A stretch of DNA of 64,000 nt from Acidimicrobiaceae bacterium (GTDB taxonomy: Bacteria; Actinomycetota; Acidimicrobiia; Acidimicrobiales; Poriferisodalaceae), in contig CAJJCB010000027.1 in NCBI GenBank assembly GCA_905182565.1, positions 1 through 64,000 of the forward strand, written 5' to 3'. Both the position numbers and the translations under genes were made by a program. How positions within the stretch are numbered: the first letter of the stretch is position 1; every line of letters begins with the position of its first letter. Positions 42,219 to 51,150 of this stretch are shown here, piece by piece. The notes under the pieces were generated by a model, which did no database searches, had not been told where the DNA came from, and worked only from the letters and a program-made list of their open reading frames with translations.

Positions 42219-43285
42219 TTGCTACCCCATCCAACACCTAATTTGAGGTCCTCGTCAGTTTGATTTTGGAACCGAAGAATCCACCGCAGAATAGTTGGAG
42301 CTGCTACGAAAAATAGAATCAGAGCTTGAATCACATCTATTATTTCTGGTGCCACATCAGCTTTAAACTGCATACGAGAAGCACCGGCTTGCATTAAACC
42401 GACTAGTAAACCAGCTGGGATGACAGCTATCGGGTTTGCTCGTGCAAGCAATGCAATAGTAATTCCCTCAAAACCTAGACCCACGTTTACCCCGGCTTCG
42501 AAACGGCCATCAACTCCTAAACTTTCTACAGCTCCACCAAAACCTGCAAGCATTCCTGAGATAGCCATTGTGGATGCTGTGATAACGCCAATTCGGATTC
42601 CGGAATATCGAGCTGCGTCCTTGTTGAAACCAACACTTTTAACTTGGAACCCGAAAGTTGTTCGTTCAAGTACGAACCAGCACATTATGGCCACCAAGAT
42701 GGCAAGAAGAAACCCAACCGGCAGAGCACCCCAAGTGGGTATTTCGGCAGAAGGCTCAATGGGTGGTGTTCGAGCAATAATTCGATCGCCAGAATTATCT
42801 TTCCATGGGCTCGAGGACAACCAATCAGTAAGGTTTCCAGCAACAAAGTTTAGCATGATGGTCACAATCACTTCGTGAGCACCTGAGGTAGCTTTTAAAG
42901 CCCCCGCAATTCCTCCCCAGATAGCTGCTGCTAGACCGCCTGCTATCAGAGCTAAGGGAAGGTGAATGACCATGGGTAGTCCATCTAGACCGAACCCAAC
43001 CCCGGCAGCAAAAACTGCGCCGATTAGAAGTTGTCCTTGGCCGCCAATATTAAAAAGCCCCGCCTTGAACGCAAAAGCTACCGCTAAACCTCCAAATATA
43101 AGTGGCGTAGCTTTCTGGAATGTCCTAAGAAGAGCATCACTGTCTCGAAGCCCTCCTACGAGCATCGCTTGATAAGCAGTAATCGGAGAACTTCCCTGAG
43201 AAGCAATCAAAATCGCCCCGATTATTAGACCCAAAGCTACGGCGGCAACAGGCGTTACGCAGCTACGAAAAAGTTTCTTATTCAT
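42215..43285 (-). CDS. nupP: Nucleoside ABC transporter permease
   Basis: A 356-residue permease, the partner of the 330-residue one. TFQKATPLIFGGLAVAFAFK and GLFNIGGQGQLLIGA near residues 62-90 and SGAHEVIVTIMLNF near 133 are characteristic of YufP/NupB-like subunits. A periplasm-side segment around 155-180 is rich in Pro, Arg and Ser. The gene is 68 nt downstream of the binding-protein gene, and a strong hairpin lies in that gap. Confidence 0.88.
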   Translation of the reverse strand: MNKKLFRSCVTPVAAVALGLIIGAILIASQGSSPITAYQAMLVGGLRDSDALLRTFQKATPLIFGGLAVAFAFKAGLFNIGGQGQLLIGAVFAAGVGFGLDGLPMVIHLPLALIAGGLAAAIWGGIAGALKATSGAHEVIVTIMLNFVAGNLTDWLSSSPWKDNSGDRIIARTPPIEPSAEIPTWGALPVGFLLAILVAIMCWFVLERTTFGFQVKSVGFNKDAARYSGIRIGVITASTMAISGMLAGFGGAVESLGVDGRFEAGVNVGLGFEGITIALLARANPIAVIPAGLLVGLMQAGASRMQFKADVAPEIIDVIQALILFFVAAPTILRWILRFQNQTDEDLKLGVGWGSK

Positions 43286-43298
43286 AGGACGCGAACCG

Positions 43299-43331
43299 GG
43301 GGTGGCACTGCGGATAACAGTGACACCCCCA
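43299..43331 (-). promoter_or_regulatory. Strong intergenic hairpin between binding-protein and permease genes
   Basis: GGGGGTG-g-CACTG (43299-43311) pairs with CAGTG-a-CACCCCC (43319-43331): twelve base pairs with one internal mismatch and a 7-nt loop. It lies on the minus-strand operon after the binding-protein stop and before the first permease start, with no U-run after it. Such hairpins stabilise the upstream message or attenuate read-through, so the binding protein is made in excess over the membrane subunits. Confidence 0.65.
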
Positions 43332-43353
43332 TATCCGTAAGTCTGTCTAACAA

Positions 43354-44391
43354 TTAGCTAAGTGGGTAACCGGTCGAGATAGACCCGTCGGTTAGACCTG
43401 CTAATACCTCATCAAGCGTTGCGCGCATTTCAGCAGTAACGGTTGATTCGAAATCATGATACGGGGCAAGACCAACTTCTCCAATAGAGTTTCCGCCTTC
43501 CATAACCCCTGCATATGCATCCGCAATCAATGAAGCAACTCCGATATCGATGAGTTTCATTGCGCTAGTGACTAGGCACGGTTGAGCTTCAGGGACGGTA
43601 GTCCATTGATCAGTGTCTACGCCTACACAATAGAGACCTTCAGTCGCTGCAACTTCAATTAGCGCTCCGTTTCCAGTGGAACCACCGGCGCCGAAGATTA
43701 TGTCCGCTCCCTGATCAATCACTTGTCGGGAAGTAGTAGCTCCCCATTCTGGATCTCCGAATGCAACATCGATGCCGCCAGGATGATAAGTCGAGATAGT
43801 TTTCACCGATGGGTTGGTGTATCTAGCGCCATTCTCCCAACCTTCTTTGAAAGCTACGACGGGTGGAACTAGGTCAGTACCTAAAACGGCTCCGACTATG
43901 TTCGATTCAGTTAGCATTCCAGCAAGGGCTCCGGCAAGGAAACCTGATTTGTCTTCTGGGAAGATCAATCCAGCAAGGTTAGGAATCACGCCGCCCCATT
44001 GTCCTTGATCGACTCCAATGAACAGCACATCCGGATGTGCATTTGCTGCTGCGATAGTTGCTTCACCCATACCGAAACCAACAGTCACGATAACGTTGGC
44101 ACCATCATCTAAGAAAAGTTGAATATTAGCTTCATAGTCTTTCGATGCTTCAGTTTCTATGTAGTCAACCTCTGCACCGATTACTGCGGCAGCTTGCTGA
44201 GCTCCTTCCCATGCAGACTGGTTGAAGCTTTTATCGTCAACTTTGCCGGTGTCTGTTACTAGACCGATCTTAAAGTCGACAGTTTCAGCTTCAGCTTCAG
44301 AAGCGCTATCAGAATCATCACTGCCACAGGCAGCCGCAAGTAGTCCAAAAACTGCGAGCAGTGCAAAAAGGCGCCGCCAAGTCGAAGTCAT
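43354..44391 (-). CDS. bmpA: BMP-family nucleoside-binding lipoprotein
   Basis: A 345-residue solute-binding lipoprotein. The signal (STWRRLFALLAVFGLLAAAC) ends at Cys22, followed by an acidic GSDDSDSASEAEAE linker. The body has the BMP/PnrA features KIGLVTDTGKVDDKSFNQSA and GVDQGQWGG, with DDKSFNQSAW as the ligand-site hallmark. It would bind purine or pyrimidine nucleosides for the permeases downstream. I use the ATG at 44391 because it gives a proper signal peptide. The frame is open 90 nt further upstream without signal character. Confidence 0.9.
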   Translation of the reverse strand: MTSTWRRLFALLAVFGLLAAACGSDDSDSASEAEAETVDFKIGLVTDTGKVDDKSFNQSAWEGAQQAAAVIGAEVDYIETEASKDYEANIQLFLDDGANVIVTVGFGMGEATIAAANAHPDVLFIGVDQGQWGGVIPNLAGLIFPEDKSGFLAGALAGMLTESNIVGAVLGTDLVPPVVAFKEGWENGARYTNPSVKTISTYHPGGIDVAFGDPEWGATTSRQVIDQGADIIFGAGGSTGNGALIEVAATEGLYCVGVDTDQWTTVPEAQPCLVTSAMKLIDIGVASLIADAYAGVMEGGNSIGEVGLAPYHDFESTVTAEMRATLDEVLAGLTDGSISTGYPLS

Positions 44392-44446
44392 TTCCACGTC
44401 CTTATTATTTCTAGTATTTCCGAAACCCAGTGTGGATAACGAATAG

Positions 44447-44468
44447 CCAGAGCCTAGTCCTACTCTGG
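44447..44468 (-). terminator. Possible weak terminator after the SpoU methyltransferase gene
   Basis: A 6-bp repeat (CCAGAG/CTCTGG) with a 10-nt loop lies on the minus strand between the methyltransferase stop and the bmpA start, followed by CTATTCGTT. It could separate the two transcription units. The stem is short and the assignment is tentative. Confidence 0.3.
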
Positions 44469-44487
44469 GCAGTAAACCCAAACAAAA

Positions 44488-45126
44488 TCAGACTGCGTGC
44501 TGCTTAATCCAAGTATGCATCGCTATTCCAGATGCAACACCCGCGTTAATTGAACGTGTTGACCCAAATTGTGTTATCGACACAACGAGATCAACAACGT
44601 TTCTCACTTGCTCTGACAACCCAGGCCCCTCTTGGCCAAACACAAGAACACAATGGAGCGGCAAAGTTACTTCTTCTATGGGAACCGAGCCTGGAAGGTT
44701 ATCTACACCGATGACCTGAAGTTTGCGTTCTTTCATTTCTTGCACAAAACCATCAACCGTAGGATGATGCTCAACGTGCTGATAACGATCGGTCACCATC
44801 GCTCCGCGACGGTTCCATTTGCGTTTCCCCACGATATGGACCGACATTGCCATAAAAGCGTTGGCATTACGCACAACGGTTCCAATGTTTAAATCGTGTT
44901 GCCAGTTTTCTATCGCCACATGGAAAGAATGCCGACGCGAATCTAAATCTTCCACGATGGCTTCGGTTCGCCAGTAACGATAACCATCGACTACATTTCT
45001 ACGGTCACCATTTGTTAATAGTTCCGGGTCATAATGATCGGCAGTTGGCCATGGCTTCGGATGCGGCCCTACTCCAATTGGATCTCCATCAGGAGTCGGC
45101 TGCTCATCGTTCACCAACAAAAACAC
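44488..45126 (-). CDS. SpoU/TrmH family RNA 2'-O-methyltransferase
   Basis: A 212-residue SPOUT methyltransferase that would methylate a ribose 2'-OH in tRNA or rRNA using S-adenosylmethionine. The three knot motifs are NIGTVVRNANAF (motif 1, with Asn and Arg), VLVFGQEGPGLSE (motif 2) and STRSINAGVASGIAMHTW (motif 3). The N-terminal 60 residues are Pro- and Asp-rich and lack a recognised RNA-binding domain. The target nucleotide cannot be named. It lies between the epimerase gene and the nucleoside transporter operon. Confidence 0.85.
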   Translation of the reverse strand: MFLLVNDEQPTPDGDPIGVGPHPKPWPTADHYDPELLTNGDRRNVVDGYRYWRTEAIVEDLDSRRHSFHVAIENWQHDLNIGTVVRNANAFMAMSVHIVGKRKWNRRGAMVTDRYQHVEHHPTVDGFVQEMKERKLQVIGVDNLPGSVPIEEVTLPLHCVLVFGQEGPGLSEQVRNVVDLVVSITQFGSTRSINAGVASGIAMHTWIKQHAV

Positions 45127-45160
45127 ATCCCTCGAACGAGTACTTCAACAATCTTAAAGT

Positions 45161-45562
45161 CTATTCCTGGACTAGCTCTATGAGGGTGCCAAGACTTCCT
45201 TTAGGATGCATAAAAGCTACCGTAGTTCCTCGAGAACCAGGTCTAGGAGCCTGGTCTATAGCGGTTGCACCTGCTAAGACCATGGCCTCAAGAGCAGCCT
45301 TACAGTCGTCTACTCTATACCCGATATGATGCAGACCTTCGCCTCTTTTCGCTAGGTGTTTAGCTATAGGGGAATCAGGACGAGTAGCAGCAGTCAACTG
45401 AATATAGCTATCGGCTACTTTAATCAAAGCCTCTTCTACCCCATCACTTTCCACAACTTCACGATGATGAACTTCTGCGCCAAATGCCTCTTTGTAGTAG
45501 TTAATTGCTTGCTCCAGATCATTTACGGCGATCGCCACATGATCAATTTCGGTGAGAATCAT
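45161..45562 (-). CDS. mce: Ethylmalonyl-CoA/methylmalonyl-CoA epimerase
   Basis: A 133-residue VOC enzyme. All four metal ligands expected of methylmalonyl-CoA epimerases are present: His8 (EIDHVAIAV), Gln55 (YIQLT), His79 (GEGLHHIGYRV) and Glu129 (TLIELVQE). It interconverts the R and S forms of methylmalonyl-CoA, and in the ethylmalonyl-CoA pathway the same enzyme also acts on ethylmalonyl-CoA. The gene starts eight nucleotides after ccr on the same strand, which supports a dual role between Ccr and Ecm. Confidence 0.92.
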   Translation of the reverse strand: MILTEIDHVAIAVNDLEQAINYYKEAFGAEVHHREVVESDGVEEALIKVADSYIQLTAATRPDSPIAKHLAKRGEGLHHIGYRVDDCKAALEAMVLAGATAIDQAPRPGSRGTTVAFMHPKGSLGTLIELVQE

Positions 45563-45570
45563 AACCAGTC

Positions 45571-46929
45571 CTATTTTTTATTTTCAATTGATTCAGCATG
45601 CCTGCTGAAAAGTGTAATTTTGTTTTCACCAATCGATTGACGCTTTTCGAGATTCGTTATCCCTTGATCAGCTTTTGGAGCTAAGCAAAGAATACCGAGT
45701 TTCCCTTCATGCAAATTATGGTGCACCTGATTTGCAGCCTCTCCGGTATTAGCTAGCGCAAAGGTTTTAGACAGAATCGGCTGAATTTTCCCTTGGTCAA
45801 TTAGTCGATTCATTGCCCATGCCTCTGAGTAGTTTGCGAAATGACTCGACAAAATTTGCTTCAACCGCATCCAAAGGTGTCGATTATCATACTCAATCAT
45901 GTATCCACTGGTAGCTGCACAGGTAACGATTTTTCCGCCGCGCTTGGCTACGAATACAGATGCCCCCATAGTCGAACGTCCAGGGTGTTCAAAAACAATG
46001 TCTGGATCTTCTCCGGTGAAGGATCTAACTTTCTTACCAATCCGACGCCATTCTGCCTCGTCTTGAGTATTTTCATCACGCCAGAATTTGTAATCTTCAG
46101 CTCGTCTATCGATGACATGTCGAACGCCTAACTCATTCAACAAGTTAGCTTTGTCGTCTGAGCTCACTACGGCCACCGGAGTTCCGCCTCCATTAAGTAC
46201 TAGCTGGCAGGCATAACCCCCCAAACCGCCTGAAGCGCCCCATATGAGAACATTGTCGCCTTGCTTCATTCTTGCTGCATTGTCTCCAACAAGCATTCGG
46301 TAGGACGTAGATGCACAAAGAGCATTAACAGCAGATTCTTCCCAACTCAAATGCTCTGGCTTTGGCATCAGCTGATTAGCTTTAACAATCGACAGATCCG
46401 CAAGTCCACCAAAGTTAGTCTCGAAACCCCATATTCTTTGGTTTGATGCCATCATCGAATCTTGATGCGCTGCAGGGTCCTGATCGTCTACATAGTTACA
46501 GTGGACATTTACTCGGTCGCCAGGTTTCCAATTGCGCACGGCCGAACCGGTTTGAATTATGACGCCACAAGCGTCTGACCCCAGCACATGATGATCCAAA
46601 GCGTGTCTGGCGCCCCACTTGCTTTCTCGTCCAAGTCTATCCAAAAAACCAAAAGTTGGGAGCGGCTCAAAAATTGATGACCACACTGTATTGAAGTTTA
46701 TCGAACTCGCCATCACAGCCAAATACACCTCATCTGGTGCCAGCTCTGGTGTAGCGACTTCACCGATATGTAGCGACTCTCGTGGGTCTTTTTCCCAAGA
46801 CTCACGACCTTCAAATATGCCCACTTCATCACGTTTTACATAGACAGCTCGATAGCTTTCCGGAATCTTAAGATTAGAAATTTCCTCGCCAGAGGCTCCA
46901 GCTTCAATTGCTTCAAGAATGTGTTGCAT
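45571..46929 (-). CDS. ccr: Crotonyl-CoA carboxylase/reductase
   Basis: A 452-residue MDR-family enzyme that reductively carboxylates crotonyl-CoA with NADPH and CO2 to (2S)-ethylmalonyl-CoA. The long N-terminal extension, SSINFNTVW (75-83), DHHVLGSDACG and the cofactor loop IWGASGGLGG (229-238) are diagnostic. The residues that hold CO2 in Kitasatospora Ccr appear conserved: Asn80, Phe169-Glu170 (WGFETNFGG) and His363 (SSHFANY), so carboxylation and not only reduction is expected. It is the key enzyme of the ethylmalonyl-CoA pathway, is co-oriented with the epimerase and is divergent from the thiolase. Confidence 0.95.
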   Translation of the reverse strand: MQHILEAIEAGASGEEISNLKIPESYRAVYVKRDEVGIFEGRESWEKDPRESLHIGEVATPELAPDEVYLAVMASSINFNTVWSSIFEPLPTFGFLDRLGRESKWGARHALDHHVLGSDACGVIIQTGSAVRNWKPGDRVNVHCNYVDDQDPAAHQDSMMASNQRIWGFETNFGGLADLSIVKANQLMPKPEHLSWEESAVNALCASTSYRMLVGDNAARMKQGDNVLIWGASGGLGGYACQLVLNGGGTPVAVVSSDDKANLLNELGVRHVIDRRAEDYKFWRDENTQDEAEWRRIGKKVRSFTGEDPDIVFEHPGRSTMGASVFVAKRGGKIVTCAATSGYMIEYDNRHLWMRLKQILSSHFANYSEAWAMNRLIDQGKIQPILSKTFALANTGEAANQVHHNLHEGKLGILCLAPKADQGITNLEKRQSIGENKITLFSRHAESIENKK

Positions 46930-47065
46930 CGGTCAGAAGTTACTCTCTGGTAATGGTGTCAAGCAGTGAGCTTATTAGAAAGTACTGACAAGAACTCCTC
47001 ATCAAACCTACACTTGTGATATCGGAAGCTATTAGTGGCACGATCGAAACAATTGAGTAGGTAAA

Positions 47066-48247
47066 ATGTCAGGTTCAGTTATCGTCGGAGGCGCACGGAC
47101 GCCTATCGGAAAATTCAATGGTGGACTTACTAAATTCAGTGGTGTCCAACTAGGTGCTTTTGCTATCGAAGCAGCGTTGGAACGGGCTGGCATATCCGGG
47201 GACCAAGTTGACCATGTAGTTATGGGACAAGTTTTACAAGCAGGACAAGGCCAAATAACGGCTCGGCAAGCGGCCGTTCTCGCTGGCATCCCAATGAGTG
47301 TTCCAGCCATCACCATAAACAAAGTCTGTCTATCTGGACTTAATGCTTTATACATGGCTGACCAAATGATTTCGTCAGGCGATGCTGATGTCGTAGTTGC
47401 AGGCGGGATGGAGTCGATGACCAATGCTCCCTATCTTTTAGCTGAAGGCCGTAATGGTTTCAGGATGGGGCACAGTGAGGTTCGCGATGCGATGATTCAT
47501 GATGGCTTATGGTGTGCATTCGACAATGAACACATGGGAGACGGAACCGAGAAGGATTCGTCAGCGGCTAAGATCAGTCGAACTCGAATGGACGAGTTCT
47601 CAGCTCGATCACATGAGCGTGCTGCTTTCGCACAAAAAGAAGGACGATTCGATCAGGAAATTGTTTCCGTCCTAATCCCGCAAAGAGGTGGAGATTCTCT
47701 TGTGATGGAAACTGATGAGGGAATAAGACCAGGCACCACTAGCGAGAGTCTCGGAAAACTCCGACCAGCTTTTACGCCTGATGGTTCAGTCACTGCTGGG
47801 AACGCTTCACAAATTTCTGACGGTGGCGCAGCTATGGTGGTTATGTCTTCATCAAAAGCAGCTGAGTTAGGTCTTACTGTTCAGGCTGAAATTTTGAGTT
47901 ACGGCATGGTTTCAGGTCCAGGCACTTGTTTGCTGACACAACCTTCTCAAGCTATTTTTAAAGCGCTTGCAAAAACTGATATTCAGGTTTCTGACATCAA
48001 CTTATTCGAACTCAATGAGGCATTCGCCGCTGTGGGGATCGCTGCAAGCGAAGAACTAGGAATAAGCCCAGACTTAGTCAACGTAAACGGCGGCGCAGTG
48101 GCTCTTGGTCACCCCATAGGGATGTCTGGAACTCGTCTGGCTCTTACATTAATGAGTGAACTTGGCAGGAGAGGCGGTGGCTTCGGTGCTGCTGCTCTTT
48201 GTGGAGGAGGCGGCCAAGGCGATGCGCTAATAATGCGTGTGCCCTAA
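47066..48247 (+). CDS. phaA: Acetyl-CoA C-acetyltransferase (thiolase)
   Basis: A 393-residue biosynthetic-type thiolase that condenses two acetyl-CoA to acetoacetyl-CoA. The active-site cysteines are Cys88 (NKVCLSG) and Cys379 (ALCGGGGQGDA), and the catalytic His349 is in GGAVALGHPIG. ELNEAFA is also present. It lies 136 nt from ccr, divergently, so the first and fourth steps of the ethylmalonyl-CoA pathway share a promoter region. AGGT just before the ATG serves as a modest ribosome site. Confidence 0.93.
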   Translation: MSGSVIVGGARTPIGKFNGGLTKFSGVQLGAFAIEAALERAGISGDQVDHVVMGQVLQAGQGQITARQAAVLAGIPMSVPAITINKVCLSGLNALYMADQMISSGDADVVVAGGMESMTNAPYLLAEGRNGFRMGHSEVRDAMIHDGLWCAFDNEHMGDGTEKDSSAAKISRTRMDEFSARSHERAAFAQKEGRFDQEIVSVLIPQRGGDSLVMETDEGIRPGTTSESLGKLRPAFTPDGSVTAGNASQISDGGAAMVVMSSSKAAELGLTVQAEILSYGMVSGPGTCLLTQPSQAIFKALAKTDIQVSDINLFELNEAFAAVGIAASEELGISPDLVNVNGGAVALGHPIGMSGTRLALTLMSELGRRGGGFGAAALCGGGGQGDALIMRVP

Positions 48248-48253
48248 CTCCGT

Positions 48254-48850
48254 TTAGGCATTTAGTTCCCGTCGGCCTTCTAAGGCTCTTTCTAGCGTTA
48301 GTTCATCAGCATATTCCAGGTCTCCCCCGACGGGGAGGCCACTTGCTATTCGTGTGACTTTTATTCCCAGCGGTTTAAGCTGCCGAGCCAGATACATGGC
48401 TGTAGCTTCGCCTTCGATATTTGGGTTTGTACACACAATTAGTTCTTGGATTTCCTCATTAGATAGACGAACTATCAACTCTTTAATTCGAAGTTGTTCC
48501 GGCCCTATTCCTTCCATTGGGTTAAGGGCGCCCTGAAGAACGTGGTAACGACCTCTGTAGCCAGCTTTTTCAAGAGCCACTACATCCCTTGGTTCTTCAA
48601 CGACACAAAGAGAATCATTATCACGGTGAATGTCGGAGCAAAGGCGGCAAATTTGTTCTTCGGAAATATTCCAACATTGTTCGCAGAACCCAACTCGTTC
48701 TTTCGCTTCAATAATGGCTTTAGCTAATCTCAATGACTCAGCTTCAGGTAACTTCAATAGGTAGAAAGCTATCCTTTGCGCTGATTTTGGCCCAACACCA
48801 GGAAGTCGCCCAAACTCATCAATTAAGTTTTGAACAGGAAGATCATACAT
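48254..48850 (-). CDS. recR: Recombination protein RecR
   Basis: A 198-residue RecR that, with RecF/RecO, loads RecA at gaps. The order is an N-terminal helix-hairpin-helix ([17 protein letters not shown]), a four-cysteine zinc finger (CEQC, then CRLC), a Toprim domain ([14 protein letters not shown]) and the C-terminal [20 protein letters not shown]. Length is standard. It is 13 nt after ybaB in the conserved dnaX-ybaB-recR order. Confidence 0.95.
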   Translation of the reverse strand: MYDLPVQNLIDEFGRLPGVGPKSAQRIAFYLLKLPEAESLRLAKAIIEAKERVGFCEQCWNISEEQICRLCSDIHRDNDSLCVVEEPRDVVALEKAGYRGRYHVLQGALNPMEGIGPEQLRIKELIVRLSNEEIQELIVCTNPNIEGEATAMYLARQLKPLGIKVTRIASGLPVGGDLEYADELTLERALEGRRELNA

Positions 48851-48863
48851 TTCTATCTGGAAC

Positions 48864-49187
48864 CTACTCTTTTGTCACGGGTAGCAAAGTCGAAGTCTCT
48901 GCGCTAGCCAAAGCCTGTGCTTGTACATTCCCACATTTTCTAAGTGCATCTCTAAAGGCTGCTGTGACAAGGTCTTCTAACATTGTCACAGCATCAGGAT
49001 CAACCGCTTCTTTTGTAATTTTTACTCCAATAAGTATTCCATCTGCTTGCATCGACACCCGGACAACATCTCCACCAGCGGTTCCCTCAACTATTGTCTT
49101 TGCAATATTGTTTCTTTGTTCAATCAAATTTGATTGAATTTCAGCTGCCGCTTCAAGCATGCTTCTCACTTCATTATTTTCACCCAT
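48864..49187 (-). CDS. ybaB: YbaB/EbfC family nucleoid-associated protein
   Basis: A 107-residue small DNA-binding protein. [23 protein letters not shown] and the [20 protein letters not shown] helix are family features. It forms homodimers that bind DNA. It sits in its conserved place between dnaX and recR. Confidence 0.9.
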   Translation of the reverse strand: MGENNEVRSMLEAAAEIQSNLIEQRNNIAKTIVEGTAGGDVVRVSMQADGILIGVKITKEAVDPDAVTMLEDLVTAAFRDALRKCGNVQAQALASAETSTLLPVTKE

Positions 49188-49200
49188 CAGTTATCCAATC

Positions 49201-50958
49201 TCATGGTGAGTCACCATCATCTACAACAATTGCTCCGGGGAAAGCATCTTGGAATCTATCTACCGATGTTCGATTATCAGGTGGTGCATCTTCTAACTCA
49301 GCAAGAATACTATCATCGGTTTGATCAATGATATTTTCGCTAGAGGCTACCTTTTCACTCTCATTAAAGTCATCTTCCTGAGAAGACTCTAGTGACAACA
49401 AAACTGAAGTACCGACTACCTTGGACAACGCCAATTCGACCTCAGTTTTTAGCTGCTCACAACGGTCACGATGCACGGGATTCGGAAGGGCAAAAATAAC
49501 TTTCTGCCCCTCGACTCCTACAAGCCGAGATGCTTGAAAACGTGCTCGAACTTTGGGCGCTAATGCAGGTAAAATTTCTTTCGCCCATATTTGTTCTATA
49601 TGAGCGTAAGACAGAACAATGTCATCGCCTACAGGGGATGAATCATCAGCAAACTCTTCTTCAAGCGCTTCAGACTGGCTTTGTTGGTCTACCGGGGGTG
49701 GAACAATTTCTGCATGAACAACTGGCGGAGGCGGGATTGAAATGACAGGCGCTGCAACCGGCGACTCAGATTTTTGGGACACAGATTTTGCGTTGCTAAT
49801 TGCTTCGCGAGCTGCCGAAGCACCTTTTCGGACAGGGTCGGACTTCCCTAATTCCCCAACAGTATTCGGGATTGAGTTACTCTCAAATTCAGTAGTTGTA
49901 ACTAATTGTGTTACCTCAACGTAACTCCCGAGAAGACGGACCAGTGAAACATCTAGAACTATTCTCGGGTCAGAAGCATTTCGCATATCAACTAGAGCGC
50001 TGCCAATAACTTCAAGCGCTTGAACGTTCAGCGCTCGTCCCATCGAAGCAGCTAAATCGCGTAGTATTTTAACTTCATCATCAAATATTTGCGTCGGGAT
50101 TACTCCTGCGCCTATCAAAAACATATCTCGAAGACTTCGAGCAGTTCTTTCAGAAAAATCTCTCGGTTCTACTCCTTCAGCTGTGGCTGACGCAACAGCG
50201 CTCATCGCAGCCACCAAATCCTTTGCGGCAATCGCTCTTATTAACTCCGCAACTGAAACTCGCTCCTCCGGGATCCCCCCAGCCGCAACTACCTGATCAA
50301 GAGCGGACAATGTGTCTCGCACAGAACCCATGCCACGATTAACAACGTAATTAACAACTTCATCAGAGACCTTAATCTCTGATCTTTCGGCGATATTTCT
50401 AACGTGCAGCGAGAGCAAGTCGACGTTGATTAGTGATAACTCAATGTGTTGAGTTCGGCTTCTGATTGTTGGTAAAACTTTTTGAGGGTCCGTCGTTGCG
50501 AGAATAAAGACAACGTGACTTGGTGGTTCTTCTAACGTTTTAAGAAGAGCATTCGACGCAGCGGTGGAAAGCATATGAACTTCATCAAGAAGATAAACTT
50601 TGCGTCGGCCTGGGCTTCCCAGAGCAGCATTTGAGGTAATCTCTCGAACATTTTCAACTCGATTATTTGATGCAGCATCTAACTCAATTAAGTCCATTGA
50701 GCTACCATTCTCAATTGAAACGCAGCTATCACAATCACCGCAAGGCTCTCCAGCGTCCAAATGTTCGCAGTTGAGAGCTTTCGCCAATATCCGTGCTGTA
50801 GATGTCTTCCCTGTCCCGCGAGGTCCACTTAGTAAATAGGCATGTCCTACGCGATCTTCAACAATTGCGTTTTTTAACGCGTTAACTAAATGTTCCTGCC
50901 CCACAACTTCGTTAAAGGTTTGCGGACGAAAACGTCTATAGAGAGACTGAAAGACCAT
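49201..50958 (-). CDS. dnaX: DNA polymerase III subunit gamma/tau
   Basis: A 585-residue clamp-loader ATPase. SLYRRFRPQTFNEVVGQEHL, Walker A GPRGTGKTS (45-53), a zinc-binding cysteine set (CEHLDAGEPCGDCDSC) and the arginine-finger region TIRSRTQHIEL are present. The middle is Pro/Ser/Val-rich and the C-terminal domain (about 450-520) resembles the tau-type polymerase-binding region. I saw no slippery A-run near the domain III/IV junction that would signal a frameshifted gamma form. The SRP RNA is encoded divergently 55 nt upstream. Confidence 0.95.
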   Translation of the reverse strand: MVFQSLYRRFRPQTFNEVVGQEHLVNALKNAIVEDRVGHAYLLSGPRGTGKTSTARILAKALNCEHLDAGEPCGDCDSCVSIENGSSMDLIELDAASNNRVENVREITSNAALGSPGRRKVYLLDEVHMLSTAASNALLKTLEEPPSHVVFILATTDPQKVLPTIRSRTQHIELSLINVDLLSLHVRNIAERSEIKVSDEVVNYVVNRGMGSVRDTLSALDQVVAAGGIPEERVSVAELIRAIAAKDLVAAMSAVASATAEGVEPRDFSERTARSLRDMFLIGAGVIPTQIFDDEVKILRDLAASMGRALNVQALEVIGSALVDMRNASDPRIVLDVSLVRLLGSYVEVTQLVTTTEFESNSIPNTVGELGKSDPVRKGASAAREAISNAKSVSQKSESPVAAPVISIPPPPVVHAEIVPPPVDQQSQSEALEEEFADDSSPVGDDIVLSYAHIEQIWAKEILPALAPKVRARFQASRLVGVEGQKVIFALPNPVHRDRCEQLKTEVELALSKVVGTSVLLSLESSQEDDFNESEKVASSENIIDQTDDSILAELEDAPPDNRTSVDRFQDAFPGAIVVDDGDSP

Positions 50959-51013
50959 CAGAACTCGATACTACTTGTGTGTTGTCCATGCGAGGGGCCA
51001 GTACGCTAATCAA

Positions 51014-51149
51014 GAATCATCAATCCACGTGGCGACCGGGTCCTGTGCAACAGTGAACTGTGAACCGAGTCAGGGCCGGAAGGCAGCAGCTCTCAGCAGA
51101 CTCCTCTGTGTGCCGCAGATAACCTGGTCGCCTCGTGGGTTGATGATTT
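51014..51149 (+). ncRNA. ffs: Signal recognition particle RNA (4.5S type)
   Basis: The apical part has the SRP54-binding signature: a GGAA tetraloop (51078-51081) closed by GCC/GGC, then the asymmetric AGCAGC side. The stem continues with GGCGACCGGGT (51031-) pairing with ACCTGGTCGCC (to 51132). It extends further than I expected, through CCACG/CGTGG and about eight more pairs (51015-51024 with 51139-51148), giving a hairpin of about 136 nt without an Alu domain. It lies directly before tRNA-Ser and upstream of dnaX on the other strand, a common bacterial location. Confidence 0.88.
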
Positions 51150-51150
51150 C

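Noticed and set aside
44392-44481. Longer start for the BMP binding protein
   Set aside because: The extension has no signal-peptide character and would bury the lipoprotein signal. The ATG at 44391 gives a proper signal with Cys22.
49201-50958. Programmed frameshift in dnaX
   Set aside because: The only A-rich heptamer-like site (near 50471-50480) lies inside the ATPase core, not at the tau/gamma junction, and has no following stem seen.
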